Below, piece after piece: positions 23,875 to 32,599 of a DNA stretch of 33,337 nt. The DNA is from Bacteroidales bacterium (lineage in GTDB: Bacteria; Bacteroidota; Bacteroidia; Bacteroidales; UBA4181), in NCBI GenBank assembly GCA_031270985.1, contig JAISWR010000090.1:1-33337 (forward strand). The letters run 5' to 3'. Every line of letters begins with the position of its first letter. Positions within the stretch are counted from its first letter, which is position 1. The position numbers and the translations under genes are program-made. The notes under the pieces were generated by a model. That model saw only the letters and a list, made by a program, of their open reading frames with translations, had not been told where the DNA came from and searched no databases.

Positions 23875-25491
23875 ATGAAAAACGTATCTTTTCTGTGCAT
23901 TTGTATCTGCCTGATGCAGGCATGTTCGCAACCTTCCGTGAAAAATACCGGTTCCGCAGGTTCGTACGACTATCTATACCACAATCTGCCTTTTGAAATG
24001 CAGCGTGTAGAAGAACCTGTTTTCCCCGCAAATAATGTGGATATTGCCGCATACGGCGGCGTACCCGACGGCATTACGCTCAATACGGGCGCATTTGCCG
24101 AAGCCCTCGACGTACTGTCCGGAAAAGGCGGCGGTACACTCTCCGTCTCCAAAGGGATATGGCTTACTGGGCCTATAACGCTGCAAAGCAACATTAACCT
24201 CCATTTGGAAGAAGGCGCGGTGTTGCTGTTCACCAAAGATTTGGAGCAATATCCCGTCATCAGTACCAATTATGAAGGCAGAGCGGCGCAACGCTGTCAG
24301 GCGCCCGTATCTGCCAAAGGAGCAACCAATATTGCCATCACCGGCAAGGGGGTGATTGACGGATCGGGCGAAGCATGGCGTCCGGTCAAAAAGATGAAAA
24401 TGACGGAAAACCAGTGGAAAGCCCTGCTGGCATCGGGTGGGACACTCAACGCGAAAGGAGACATCTGGAGTCCGAGCGAAAAGGAACGCTTCCGCCCTGT
24501 GATGATTAGCCTGCAAGAGTGCAACAAGGTATTGCTGGAAGGCGTCACGTTCCAAAATTCCCCCGCATGGAACATCCACCCGCTGATGTGCCGCAACCTC
24601 ACCGTGCGCGATATCGCCGTACGTAACCCATGGTATTCCCAAAACGGCGACGGCATTGATTTGGAATCGTGTGCGGGAGTAGTAGTGACGGGCAGCACTT
24701 TTGACGTGGGCGATGACGGCATCTGCATCAAATCGGGCAAAGACGAAGAAGGACGCAAACGCGGCATCCCTTGTGAAAACATATTGGTGGACAACTGTAT
24801 CGTGTATCACGGGCACGGAGGCTTTGTGGTAGGTAGCGAAATGTCCGGCGGAGTGCGCAACATCAAGGTGTCCAACTGCACCTTTTTGGGTACCGATGTG
24901 GGACTGCGCTTCAAAAGCACACGCGGTCGCGGCGGTGTGGTAGAAAACATCCATATCAGCAACATCGCCATGCTGAATATCCCCACCGAACCGCTATTGT
25001 TTGACCTCTTTTATGGCGGTAGTTCCCCCATACCCGATGGCGATGAACCGGCAAAGGACGGCAAGGCGGAAACCGTGAATTTCCCTGTTAACGAAGGAAC
25101 ACCGCAATTTAAGGATATTTACATCAGCAATGTTACCTGCAATGGCGCGGCACGGGCAATGTTCTTCAACGGACTTCCGGAGATGAATGTGAGCAACATC
25201 CACATCAACGACATATCCATCACCGCTGAACGCGGTGCGGAAATCAGCCGGTCGGACGGAGTAGAACTCACCAATGTAAAAATTCGTGCCGCCAAAGGCG
25301 CCGCACTGATTTTGCGCAATGCCAAAAACATCAATGTGGAAAATTTTGTGTTTGACGTTGCAGGCAGCGAAAAAGTCAATGTTGCAGGCAGTGAAAGCAA
25401 AAACATCCGCATCACAAAAAGCGGTGTAGGGAAAAACGATATCATTGTGGATAAAACGGCTGATGCCGGTCAAGTGGACATAAGCGATTAA
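23875..25491 (+). CDS. Glycoside hydrolase family 28 (polygalacturonase-like) lipoprotein
   Basis: A protein of 538 residues. The N-terminus (MKNVSFLCICICLMQACSQ) is a lipoprotein signal with Cys in LMQAC, so the enzyme should be membrane-anchored, facing the periplasm or the surface. The right-handed beta-helix starts at DIAAYGGVPDGITLNTGAF, a pectate-lyase-like opening. GH28 catalytic motifs are intact: N257-G-D259-G-I-D262, G279-D280-D281-G, G313-H314-G-G and R345-F-K347. These enzymes hydrolyse alpha-1,4 linkages in pectic polysaccharides; some family members act on rhamnogalacturonan or xylogalacturonan, so exact specificity is open. No SusC/SusD pair is adjacent, so this is not an obvious polysaccharide utilization locus. 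The DUF4837 gene follows closely. Confidence 0.92.
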   Translation: MKNVSFLCICICLMQACSQPSVKNTGSAGSYDYLYHNLPFEMQRVEEPVFPANNVDIAAYGGVPDGITLNTGAFAEALDVLSGKGGGTLSVSKGIWLTGPITLQSNINLHLEEGAVLLFTKDLEQYPVISTNYEGRAAQRCQAPVSAKGATNIAITGKGVIDGSGEAWRPVKKMKMTENQWKALLASGGTLNAKGDIWSPSEKERFRPVMISLQECNKVLLEGVTFQNSPAWNIHPLMCRNLTVRDIAVRNPWYSQNGDGIDLESCAGVVVTGSTFDVGDDGICIKSGKDEEGRKRGIPCENILVDNCIVYHGHGGFVVGSEMSGGVRNIKVSNCTFLGTDVGLRFKSTRGRGGVVENIHISNIAMLNIPTEPLLFDLFYGGSSPIPDGDEPAKDGKAETVNFPVNEGTPQFKDIYISNVTCNGAARAMFFNGLPEMNVSNIHINDISITAERGAEISRSDGVELTNVKIRAAKGAALILRNAKNINVENFVFDVAGSEKVNVAGSESKNIRITKSGVGKNDIIVDKTADAGQVDISD

Positions 25492-25518
25492 TTAATGCTA
25501 AAAATCAATAAAAACAAC

Positions 25519-26547
25519 ATGATGAAACATGTGATTTATCCCATAACATGTGTCCTGTGTGTCCTGTGTGTCCTGTGGTCGTTTTCGTGCAGCATGCAAT
25601 CTACCGCCTTGCCCGAAGCGAGAGGAAAGGAGGGGGAAATCGTAGTGGTGATGGATAAAACCCTTTGGGCGGGCGCTTGTGGCGACTCCATCCGGCATTA
25701 TCTGTCCTATCCCGTAGAGGGTTTGCCCGCGCCGGAGCCTATGTTTTCGCTGATACACCAGATCAGCCTCACCGGCACCACACAGCTGGTACGCAACCTC
25801 CTGATCATAGAAACCGGACAGGGCTATGAAAAGGCGTCTGTAGGTATCCAAAATGAGGTATACGCCAAAAATCAGTTGCTGATAACCGTGAAAGCGCCTT
25901 CCGCCGATTCGATTATCGCATACATGGCGCGCCACAAAGGTGCGTTAATAGAGCGATTCTATACCAGAGACAGGAATAGTTATATTCGGTATTACAAAAA
26001 CGTTCAGGCAGAAAACATCCAGCAGAAAGTACAGGAAAAGTTTCAGGCAAACATCGTCATCCCGAGGGAATATTCGGTGGGCATGGAAAAGGATAATTTT
26101 TTGTGGCTGGCGCGTGAAGAAAGGGATATTACTATGGGTATCTTGCTGTGGAAAGAAGCGTACACGGCGACCGAACAATTGGATGACAATAGCCTGCTGG
26201 ACAAGATGGATGAGATGCTGCGTCATGTGACGGGCAAAGTGGAGGGGTCTTACATGGCTACCGTACGGAAACTGCCTGCCGACGAATTACAGTCGTTGCC
26301 CGAGGTGGAACTGCCTCCCACTGTGTGCCGCACCACAAACAACGACTTGTATAAGGTGCAGTTGAACGGGTTATGGCAAATGGAAAACGCCCCTATGGGA
26401 GGCCCTTATGTTGCCGTAAGCATGGTGGACGCCGCTCGCGGACAGATTGTCACCGGAGTGGGATTTGTGTTTTTCCCGCGTAAAGACAAACGCGACATCA
26501 TCCGCAAGTTGGAAGCCATTCTGTACACCATGTCACCCGCGCAATAA
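25519..26547 (+). CDS. DUF4837 family lipoprotein
   Basis: A protein of 342 residues from ATG 25519; an ATG at 25495, 3 nt after the GH28 stop, is an alternative and adds 8 residues. The signal (YPITCVLCVLCVLWSFSC-SMQS) ends in a lipobox-like SFSC. The mature part has features I associate with DUF4837 of Bacteroidota: GEIVVVMDKTLWAGACGD, the repeated beta-alpha layout (PMFSLIHQISLTGTTQLVRN), ENIQQKVQEKFQANIVIP and the C-terminal GVGFVFFPRKDKRDIIRKLE. Its function is unknown. It is probably co-transcribed with the GH28 gene by position, and converges with the alpha/beta hydrolase gene. Confidence 0.8.
   Translation: MMKHVIYPITCVLCVLCVLWSFSCSMQSTALPEARGKEGEIVVVMDKTLWAGACGDSIRHYLSYPVEGLPAPEPMFSLIHQISLTGTTQLVRNLLIIETGQGYEKASVGIQNEVYAKNQLLITVKAPSADSIIAYMARHKGALIERFYTRDRNSYIRYYKNVQAENIQQKVQEKFQANIVIPREYSVGMEKDNFLWLAREERDITMGILLWKEAYTATEQLDDNSLLDKMDEMLRHVTGKVEGSYMATVRKLPADELQSLPEVELPPTVCRTTNNDLYKVQLNGLWQMENAPMGGPYVAVSMVDAARGQIVTGVGFVFFPRKDKRDIIRKLEAILYTMSPAQ
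25549..25575 (+). repeat. Three perfect 9-bp tandem repeats in the signal peptide of the DUF4837 lipoprotein
   Basis: The unit TGTGTCCTG occurs three times in a row and encodes Cys-Val-Leu three times within the hydrophobic core. Gain or loss of a unit would keep the frame and only change signal-peptide length. Confidence 0.8.
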
Positions 26548-26606
26548 AGCGCCCTCACGGATAATTGCTTACTACCGTTCGCTTGTCGGCGTTCAGTAAT
26601 GAGTTT

Positions 26607-27362
26607 TTACAAAAAATGAGTTTCTTTCACCTTGTTCAGGAAGAGCATCAGAGACATCCAGTATTCGTTGGATTCGGCGTCTTCGTCCCACAGAGCAGGA
26701 GCGCCTTGCAAACCATTGCCTGATGCGGGCTGGAAGAGCGTCAGCAAATCTTCGGGTATGTGTTGCAACATGTCGGCCACAAACGGGTTTTCATGCCGTG
26801 TAGTGGCTACCCACAACATACGATCAAAGTCTGTAAGTCCATTCTTTACCTCGTTCGGATTGTCGAAGTATTCACCCGGGCTGAATGCTGCCACTGCCAT
26901 CACTTGTGGATGACGGTTAGCAACTTTCATGGCAAGCGACGCTGAAAAAGCGCTGCCCATCAGGATACACCGCTTAGTAACAGATATTTTGATGATGTAA
27001 TCAATGGCTGCTCTTATGTCCTTTTCGCAGTCCTGCATAGTGGCAGGTACGCCTTTCTGCTGTGCCTGCGCAACGGTTTCGTTCCGCACGAAATTACTTT
27101 CTTTCCCGTAGCGTAAATCCACTGCCAGACAGTTGAATCCTATCTTCTGCAATTTGGGCGCAATGTCGCGGTATTCGCCTCGACTGCTGTTTTCCCTGTG
27201 CAGCAGAATAATATACGGAGCAGATTTGTCCAGCCGGTATAAATCGGCGGTCACGATCAAACCGTCGGGGGTGGTGAAAGTCACTTTCCGTTGGGCGTAA
27301 ACGCCTCCCGAGATTGCCGCTATTGTGCAAAAGATCAATATCTTCCGTATTATCACCATCAT
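26607..27362 (-). CDS. Exported alpha/beta-hydrolase-fold protein, nucleophile site altered
   Basis: A protein of 251 residues from ATG 27362, one base past the atpC stop; the next Met at 27359 is equally possible. A signal peptide (ILIFCTIAAISGGVYAQ) is followed by a dienelactone-hydrolase-like core: RKVTFTTPDGLIVTADLYRL, YIILLHRENSSRGEYRDIAP, FNCLAVDLRYGKES and DIRAAIDYI. At the nucleophile elbow the sequence is CILMGSAFSASLAMKVA. Related proteins usually have G-S-S-Y-S at this point, so Ala takes the expected nucleophile position; the Ser two residues later might substitute. It may be catalytically inactive or unusual. Its place directly after atpC suggests co-transcription with atpDC but no evident functional link. 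Confidence 0.8.
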   Translation of the reverse strand: MMVIIRKILIFCTIAAISGGVYAQRKVTFTTPDGLIVTADLYRLDKSAPYIILLHRENSSRGEYRDIAPKLQKIGFNCLAVDLRYGKESNFVRNETVAQAQQKGVPATMQDCEKDIRAAIDYIIKISVTKRCILMGSAFSASLAMKVANRHPQVMAVAAFSPGEYFDNPNEVKNGLTDFDRMLWVATTRHENPFVADMLQHIPEDLLTLFQPASGNGLQGAPALWDEDAESNEYWMSLMLFLNKVKETHFL

Positions 27363-27363
27363 G

Positions 27364-27615
27364 TTATTTTTGTTCGATAAAATCAACCAGCACAACAATA
27401 TGATTGTCCTTTACCTCCACCACGCCGTTGCCTGTGTGATAATACACGGTTCCTTCCGTTTCCGTGTTAAATTTTAACTCGCCGGCGGTCAGGACGGATA
27501 TGAGGGCTGCGTGGTTTTTCAGTATCTCGAAAGACCCTCTGCTTCCGGGAACTTTCACCAACGTCACTTCTCCCGAATAAACCGTCTTTTGGGGTGTTAT
27601 AATTTCCAACAGCAT
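27364..27615 (-). CDS. atpC: F1 ATP synthase epsilon subunit (short form)
   Basis: A protein of 83 residues matching the N-terminal beta-sandwich of the epsilon subunit (LLEIITPQKTVYSGEVTLVK, VPGSRGSFEILKNHAALISV, VVEVKDNHIVVLVD). Most bacterial epsilon subunits have about 130-140 residues. The C-terminal two-helix inhibitory domain is absent here, as is common in Bacteroidota. The subunit links the rotor of F1 to the c-ring. It follows atpD by 12 nt. Confidence 0.92.
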   Translation of the reverse strand: MLLEIITPQKTVYSGEVTLVKVPGSRGSFEILKNHAALISVLTAGELKFNTETEGTVYYHTGNGVVEVKDNHIVVLVDFIEQK

Positions 27616-27627
27616 AGGGTGTTCCGA

Positions 27628-29148
<1,521 letters not shown>

Positions 29149-29150
29149 TT

Positions 29151-29190
29151 AAAAAATTCCCTAATTTTTAAAAGCATAAAATTAGGGAAT
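29151..29190 (-). terminator. Perfect hairpin plus T-run in the atpD leader (terminator or attenuator)
   Basis: A 13-bp perfect inverted repeat (ATTCCCTAATTTT at 29156-29168, AAAATTAGGGAAT at 29178-29190) has a 9-nt loop. On the minus strand it is followed directly by TTTTT(T)AATC, giving an intrinsic-terminator shape 18-22 nt before the atpD ATG. It may end transcripts of the upstream lipoprotein gene (stop at 29285) or act as an attenuator for atpDC. Confidence 0.65.
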
Positions 29191-29253
29191 AATTTTGTAT
29201 TGAGCAAAAAAAACAGTCCAAAAAGAATGATTTTTTTGCAAATCACTTATTGT

Positions 29254-29261
29254 CAAATATA
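29254..29261 (-). promoter_or_regulatory. Possible -7 element upstream of atpD
   Basis: On the minus strand TATATTTG matches TAnnTTTG, about 120 nt before the atpD start and upstream of the hairpin. There is no TTTG at the usual -33 distance, so support is modest. Confidence 0.3.
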
Positions 29262-29284
29262 TATGACAAAATCGCGTTTCGGGA

Positions 29285-29788
29285 TTATTGCTGCCTGTCG
29301 AAAAACGCAATAAATTGTGCTACTTCCAGAAGTGATGGTGCAAGCGCCGAAGGAATCATTTTTTCAAATTCCTCCAATAATTCGTCGGGTAAAAGATCTT
29401 TGAAATCCGTAATGATAAATCGGTCGCCGCTCTCCACCTGTACCGGTATCACTTCGGAATCGTCCGATCCGTCACGTGTCATTATCACGTCTTTGCCGTT
29501 GCTGCCTATCCTGTAAGTTCCCGTTAATACGGAAATACCTTTGGTGCTCATAGCGCATTTGCCGCCGTTAAAAGTTATCTGGATGTTCAGCTCCTCTATG
29601 ATTTCGGCGGGAATCGTTATACTGGCGGTAGTGGCTATTGCCGTATGTATATCAACTTGAGACAATTTCCATGTGCCTTCAATCATTTCCGAAAGCGGAG
29701 GAATTTTGTCTTTGTCCTTTTTGCACGAATACAGAAACGATGAACACGCCAATATGCTTAAACACAGTAATATACTTAATTTTTTCAT
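29285..29788 (-). CDS. Small putative lipoprotein, lipocalin-like
   Basis: A protein of 167 residues. The signal peptide (KLSILLCLSILACSSFLYSC) ends in the lipobox LYSC followed by KKDKDK, a charged sequence typical of exported Bacteroidota lipoproteins. The mature part begins IEGTWKLSQVDI, the GxW-type opening of lipocalin-like domains in this phylum. Beta strands such as NIQITFNGGKCAMST, GTYRIGSNGKDVIMTR and DRFIITDF follow, and the C-terminal part is helical (LPDELLEEFEKMIP). The ligand and function are unknown. It lies upstream of atpD on the same strand. Confidence 0.75.
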   Translation of the reverse strand: MKKLSILLCLSILACSSFLYSCKKDKDKIPPLSEMIEGTWKLSQVDIHTAIATTASITIPAEIIEELNIQITFNGGKCAMSTKGISVLTGTYRIGSNGKDVIMTRDGSDDSEVIPVQVESGDRFIITDFKDLLPDELLEEFEKMIPSALAPSLLEVAQFIAFFDRQQ

Positions 29789-29891
29789 GTTTGATTTTTT
29801 AATTGTTTCTTTTTGTCTATATAATATAGGTATATTTTTTAAACGTATTTTTTTGATAAAAGTTACATTTCTGCATGAAAAAATTTTGATT

Positions 29892-29899
29892 ATTTTTGC
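29892..29899 (+). promoter_or_regulatory. -7 element of the inositol monophosphatase family gene
   Basis: TATTTTTG is a perfect TAnnTTTG match, 21 nt before the ATG at 29921. A -33 TTTG is not clear. It could drive the cluster of three plus-strand genes that follows. Confidence 0.4.
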
Positions 29900-29920
29900 G
29901 CTTCTTTATCAAGTAACGGT

Positions 29921-30718
29921 ATGACCGATTATCAACAACTGTGTATGCAGGCATGTGACACGGCAAAGCAGGCGGGCGCTTTCATCCGCCATGAAGCGTG
30001 TACGTTTTCTCCGCAAAAGGTGGAAGTGAAAGGCGAACATAACTTTGTGTCGTATGTGGACAAAGGCGCCGAACAAATGATTGTGGAACAATTGCGCGGC
30101 ATATTGCCCGAAGCGGGCTTTATTACCGAAGAAGGCACGGCGAGCGACAGAAAAGCCCGCTTCAACTGGGTGATTGACCCGTTGGACGGCACCACTAATT
30201 TCATACACGGGTTGCCTCCCTACGCCGTGAGTATTGGCTTGCTGGAAGACAATGTTCCCGTGGTGGGCGTAGTGTACGAAATCTCTCTCAACGAATGTTT
30301 TTATGCATGGAAAGGTGGCGGTGCATACCTTAACGGTGTGCCCATAAGCGTTTCCGCCAGATGTTCCGTGAACGACTCGCTCATCGCTACCGGATTCCCG
30401 TATTATGATTACCATTTGATGCGTCCCTACATTGACTGTCTGGAATATTTTTTGCAACATTCGCATGGCGTGCGGCGACTCGGTTCTGCAGCCACCGACC
30501 TGTCATACGTGGCATGTGGACGCTTTGAAGCATTTTATGAATACAGCCTCAGTTCTTGGGATGTGGTGGGCGGAGTGTGTATCTTGCAAGAAGCCGGAGG
30601 AAAAGTCAGCGATTTTTCAGGTGGCGGCAATTATATTTTCGGGAAAGAAATAGTGGCTTCCAACCATTTGGTATTCAACGAGTTTTTGAAAATCGTACAA
30701 ACATATCTGAAAAAGTGA
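29921..30718 (+). CDS. Inositol monophosphatase family protein (SuhB/CysQ-like)
   Basis: A protein of 265 residues, the usual family length. Metal and substrate motifs are intact: NFVSYVDKGAEQMI, the Glu pair in GFITEEGTAS, WVIDPLDGTTNFIHGLP (motif with the metal-binding DPLDGT) and the C-terminal SSWDVVGGVCILQEAGG. Members dephosphorylate inositol phosphates, 3'-phosphoadenosine phosphates or sugar phosphates using Mg2+. Motifs alone do not fix the substrate, although the sequence looks closer to SuhB-type inositol-1-monophosphatases. Its stop overlaps the GTG start of the SDR gene, so the two are coupled. Confidence 0.92.
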   Translation: MTDYQQLCMQACDTAKQAGAFIRHEACTFSPQKVEVKGEHNFVSYVDKGAEQMIVEQLRGILPEAGFITEEGTASDRKARFNWVIDPLDGTTNFIHGLPPYAVSIGLLEDNVPVVGVVYEISLNECFYAWKGGGAYLNGVPISVSARCSVNDSLIATGFPYYDYHLMRPYIDCLEYFLQHSHGVRRLGSAATDLSYVACGRFEAFYEYSLSSWDVVGGVCILQEAGGKVSDFSGGGNYIFGKEIVASNHLVFNEFLKIVQTYLKK

Positions 30719-31473
30719 AAAAGATAGCTTTGGTAACAGGCGCCACGTCGGGCATTGGGAAAGCGACTGCGGAGATATTGGCCGAAAACGGATATGATCT
30801 AATCATCACCGGACGGCGGACGGTGTTGCTGGAAGATTTGAAAAAAGCGTTGGGCGTCAAATACAAATGCGACGTGCTGTCGCTGAATTTCGACATCCGC
30901 TGTCGCGAACATGTCGAAACCGCAATAGACCATCTTCCCGCTACATGGAAAAAAATATCCGTGCTGGTGAACAATGCGGGACTTGCATCGGGATTAGATC
31001 TCATTCAGAACGGTTCGACGGATGACTGGGACCGGATGATTGACACCAACGTGAAAGGCTTGCTGTACATCACTCGAAAAGTGGCAGCGCTGATGATGGA
31101 AGCGAAAAGCGGACACATTGTCAATATTACCTCTATTGCTGCTAAGGAAGTGTATGAAAAGGGCAACGTGTACTGTGCCACCAAACACGCTGTGGACGCT
31201 CTTACCGAAGGAATGCGTATCGACCTGTTGCCGTACGGCGTCAGAGTGACTTCCATTGCCCCCGGGATGGTAAATACCGAGTTTTCCACCGTACGTTTCA
31301 AGGGCGACAGGGAACGCGCCGACAAGGTATATGAAGGGCTTATCCCGCTGTGTGCCGGCGACGTTGCCGACGCTGTGTGGTTTGCCGTTTCCCGCCCCGC
31401 CCACGTGAACATCAACGATATGCTGATTATGCCCGCTGCTCAGGCAAACGCAACCATTGCATACAGAAAATAA
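30715..31473 (+). CDS. Short-chain dehydrogenase/reductase (SDR), YdfG-like
   Basis: A protein of 252 residues if translation starts at GTG 30715, which overlaps the previous stop as GTGA; no ATG fits near the conserved N-terminus. The Rossmann NAD(P) motif TGATSGIG directly follows KKIALV. IITGRR (Arg-Arg after strand 2) suggests NADP preference. NNAGLASG and the catalytic S-Y-K (NITSIAAKEVYEKGNVYCAT with the following K) are complete, and IAPGMVNTEFS follows. The pattern is that of classical SDRs related to the serine/3-hydroxy-acid dehydrogenase YdfG. The substrate is not certain. It is in an apparent operon with the phosphatase and the Ldh-family gene. Confidence 0.92.
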   Translation: MKKIALVTGATSGIGKATAEILAENGYDLIITGRRTVLLEDLKKALGVKYKCDVLSLNFDIRCREHVETAIDHLPATWKKISVLVNNAGLASGLDLIQNGSTDDWDRMIDTNVKGLLYITRKVAALMMEAKSGHIVNITSIAAKEVYEKGNVYCATKHAVDALTEGMRIDLLPYGVRVTSIAPGMVNTEFSTVRFKGDRERADKVYEGLIPLCAGDVADAVWFAVSRPAHVNINDMLIMPAAQANATIAYRK

Positions 31474-31480
31474 TTGCGCC

Positions 31481-32557
31481 GTGAAAAAATACACATACCC
31501 TGTCTTATTTGATTTTGTTACCAACGTTTTGCAAAAAATGGGATTATCCGAAGACGACGCCGCCCGTTGCGCCAAAGTGTTTCTGGCTGCGGAAATGCGC
31601 GGTATATCTACGCACGGCGTTATCCGACTTTCCGATTATTTCAAACTGTGGGAAGCGGGACGTATCAATGTGACGCCTGATATTCGCGTGGTGCACGAAA
31701 GCCCGAGCACGGCGGTACTTGATGGAGACGGCGCCATCGGGATGCTGCCTTCCGTAAAGGGGATGCAAATGGCAATCGACAAGGCGCAGACCGCAGGAAC
31801 GGGATGGGTGGCGGTGCGTAACTCGTCCAATTTCGGCATCTCCGGCTATTACGCCATGATGGCGCTGCAGCATGACATGATAGGCTTTGCCTCTACCAAT
31901 GCCAGCCCGTTAGTGGCGCCCACATTCTCATCCAAAGCCATGCTGGGCACCAACCCCATCGCTATTGCCGTTCCGGCGGGACAACAACCGCCGTTTGTCG
32001 CCGATTTCGCCACAACGCCCGTCACGAGAGGAAAACTTACCGTTGCCGCCAAAAAAGGCGAAAAAATCGCTTTCGGCTACGCACAGGACGCAGACGGCAA
32101 CCCGACCAACGATCCTACCGCCATAGAACATGGCGGCTCCATGCTGCCGCTGGGCGGCGACCGTGAACACGGCAGCCACAAAGGGTACTGCCTCGGCGCA
32201 ACGGTGGACATCCTTGCCGCAGTACTGTCGGGCGCAAATTTCGGCCCGTTCGTGCCGCCTATGATGTCCTATCTGCCGCTGTTGGATGAAAAATCGGGCG
32301 AAGGCTGGGGGCATTTCTTCGGAGCAATGCGCGTGGACGCTTTCATGCCTGTGGAGGTATTTAAACGACGGATGGACAAGTGGATTGAAGTCATGCGAAA
32401 TGCCCCTCCTGCCAAAGGTCAGCAAAAAGTATTGATTCCGGGCGATCCCGAGCGCGAAAACGAAGAACGGATTGCGCGGGAAGGCGTCACACTGCTGCCT
32501 CAGGTAATTGCCGACATGCGGACAATTGCTGAAAAGACCGGAGTGGCTTTCGAATAA
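31481..32557 (+). CDS. Ldh family (malate/L-lactate/ureidoglycolate type) oxidoreductase
   Basis: Starting at GTG 31481 (VKKYTYPVLFDFV) the protein has 358 residues. An ATG at 31457 would add 8 residues and overlap the SDR gene by 17 nt, so the GTG is preferred but not certain. Family features: the N-terminal LSEDDAARCAKVFLAAEMRG, ISTHGVIRLSDY (the catalytic His in THG), GWVAVRNSSNFGISGYYAMM, NASPLVAPTFSSKAMLGTNP and REHGSHKGYCLGATVDIL. These non-Rossmann NAD(P)-dependent enzymes reduce or oxidise 2-hydroxy acids such as malate, lactate or ureidoglycolate, and the substrate cannot be read from the sequence. Confidence 0.9.
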   Translation: MKKYTYPVLFDFVTNVLQKMGLSEDDAARCAKVFLAAEMRGISTHGVIRLSDYFKLWEAGRINVTPDIRVVHESPSTAVLDGDGAIGMLPSVKGMQMAIDKAQTAGTGWVAVRNSSNFGISGYYAMMALQHDMIGFASTNASPLVAPTFSSKAMLGTNPIAIAVPAGQQPPFVADFATTPVTRGKLTVAAKKGEKIAFGYAQDADGNPTNDPTAIEHGGSMLPLGGDREHGSHKGYCLGATVDILAAVLSGANFGPFVPPMMSYLPLLDEKSGEGWGHFFGAMRVDAFMPVEVFKRRMDKWIEVMRNAPPAKGQQKVLIPGDPERENEERIAREGVTLLPQVIADMRTIAEKTGVAFE

Positions 32558-32562
32558 CATAT

Positions 32563-32599
32563 AATATATACCATTAATATATACCATTAATATACCATG
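32563..32599 (+). repeat. 13-bp tandem repeats running into the obg start codon
   Basis: AATATATACCATT occurs twice in tandem (32563-32575, 32576-32588), followed by a shortened copy AATATACCATG (32589-32599) whose end supplies the ATG of obg. It occupies nearly the whole spacer between the Ldh-family gene and obg, so it forms the ribosome-binding region. Confidence 0.7.

Noticed and set aside
26570-26607. Possible terminator between the convergent DUF4837 and hydrolase genes
   Set aside because: TTACT and AGTAA can pair, but the stem is interrupted and the T-run is weak, so it is not convincing.
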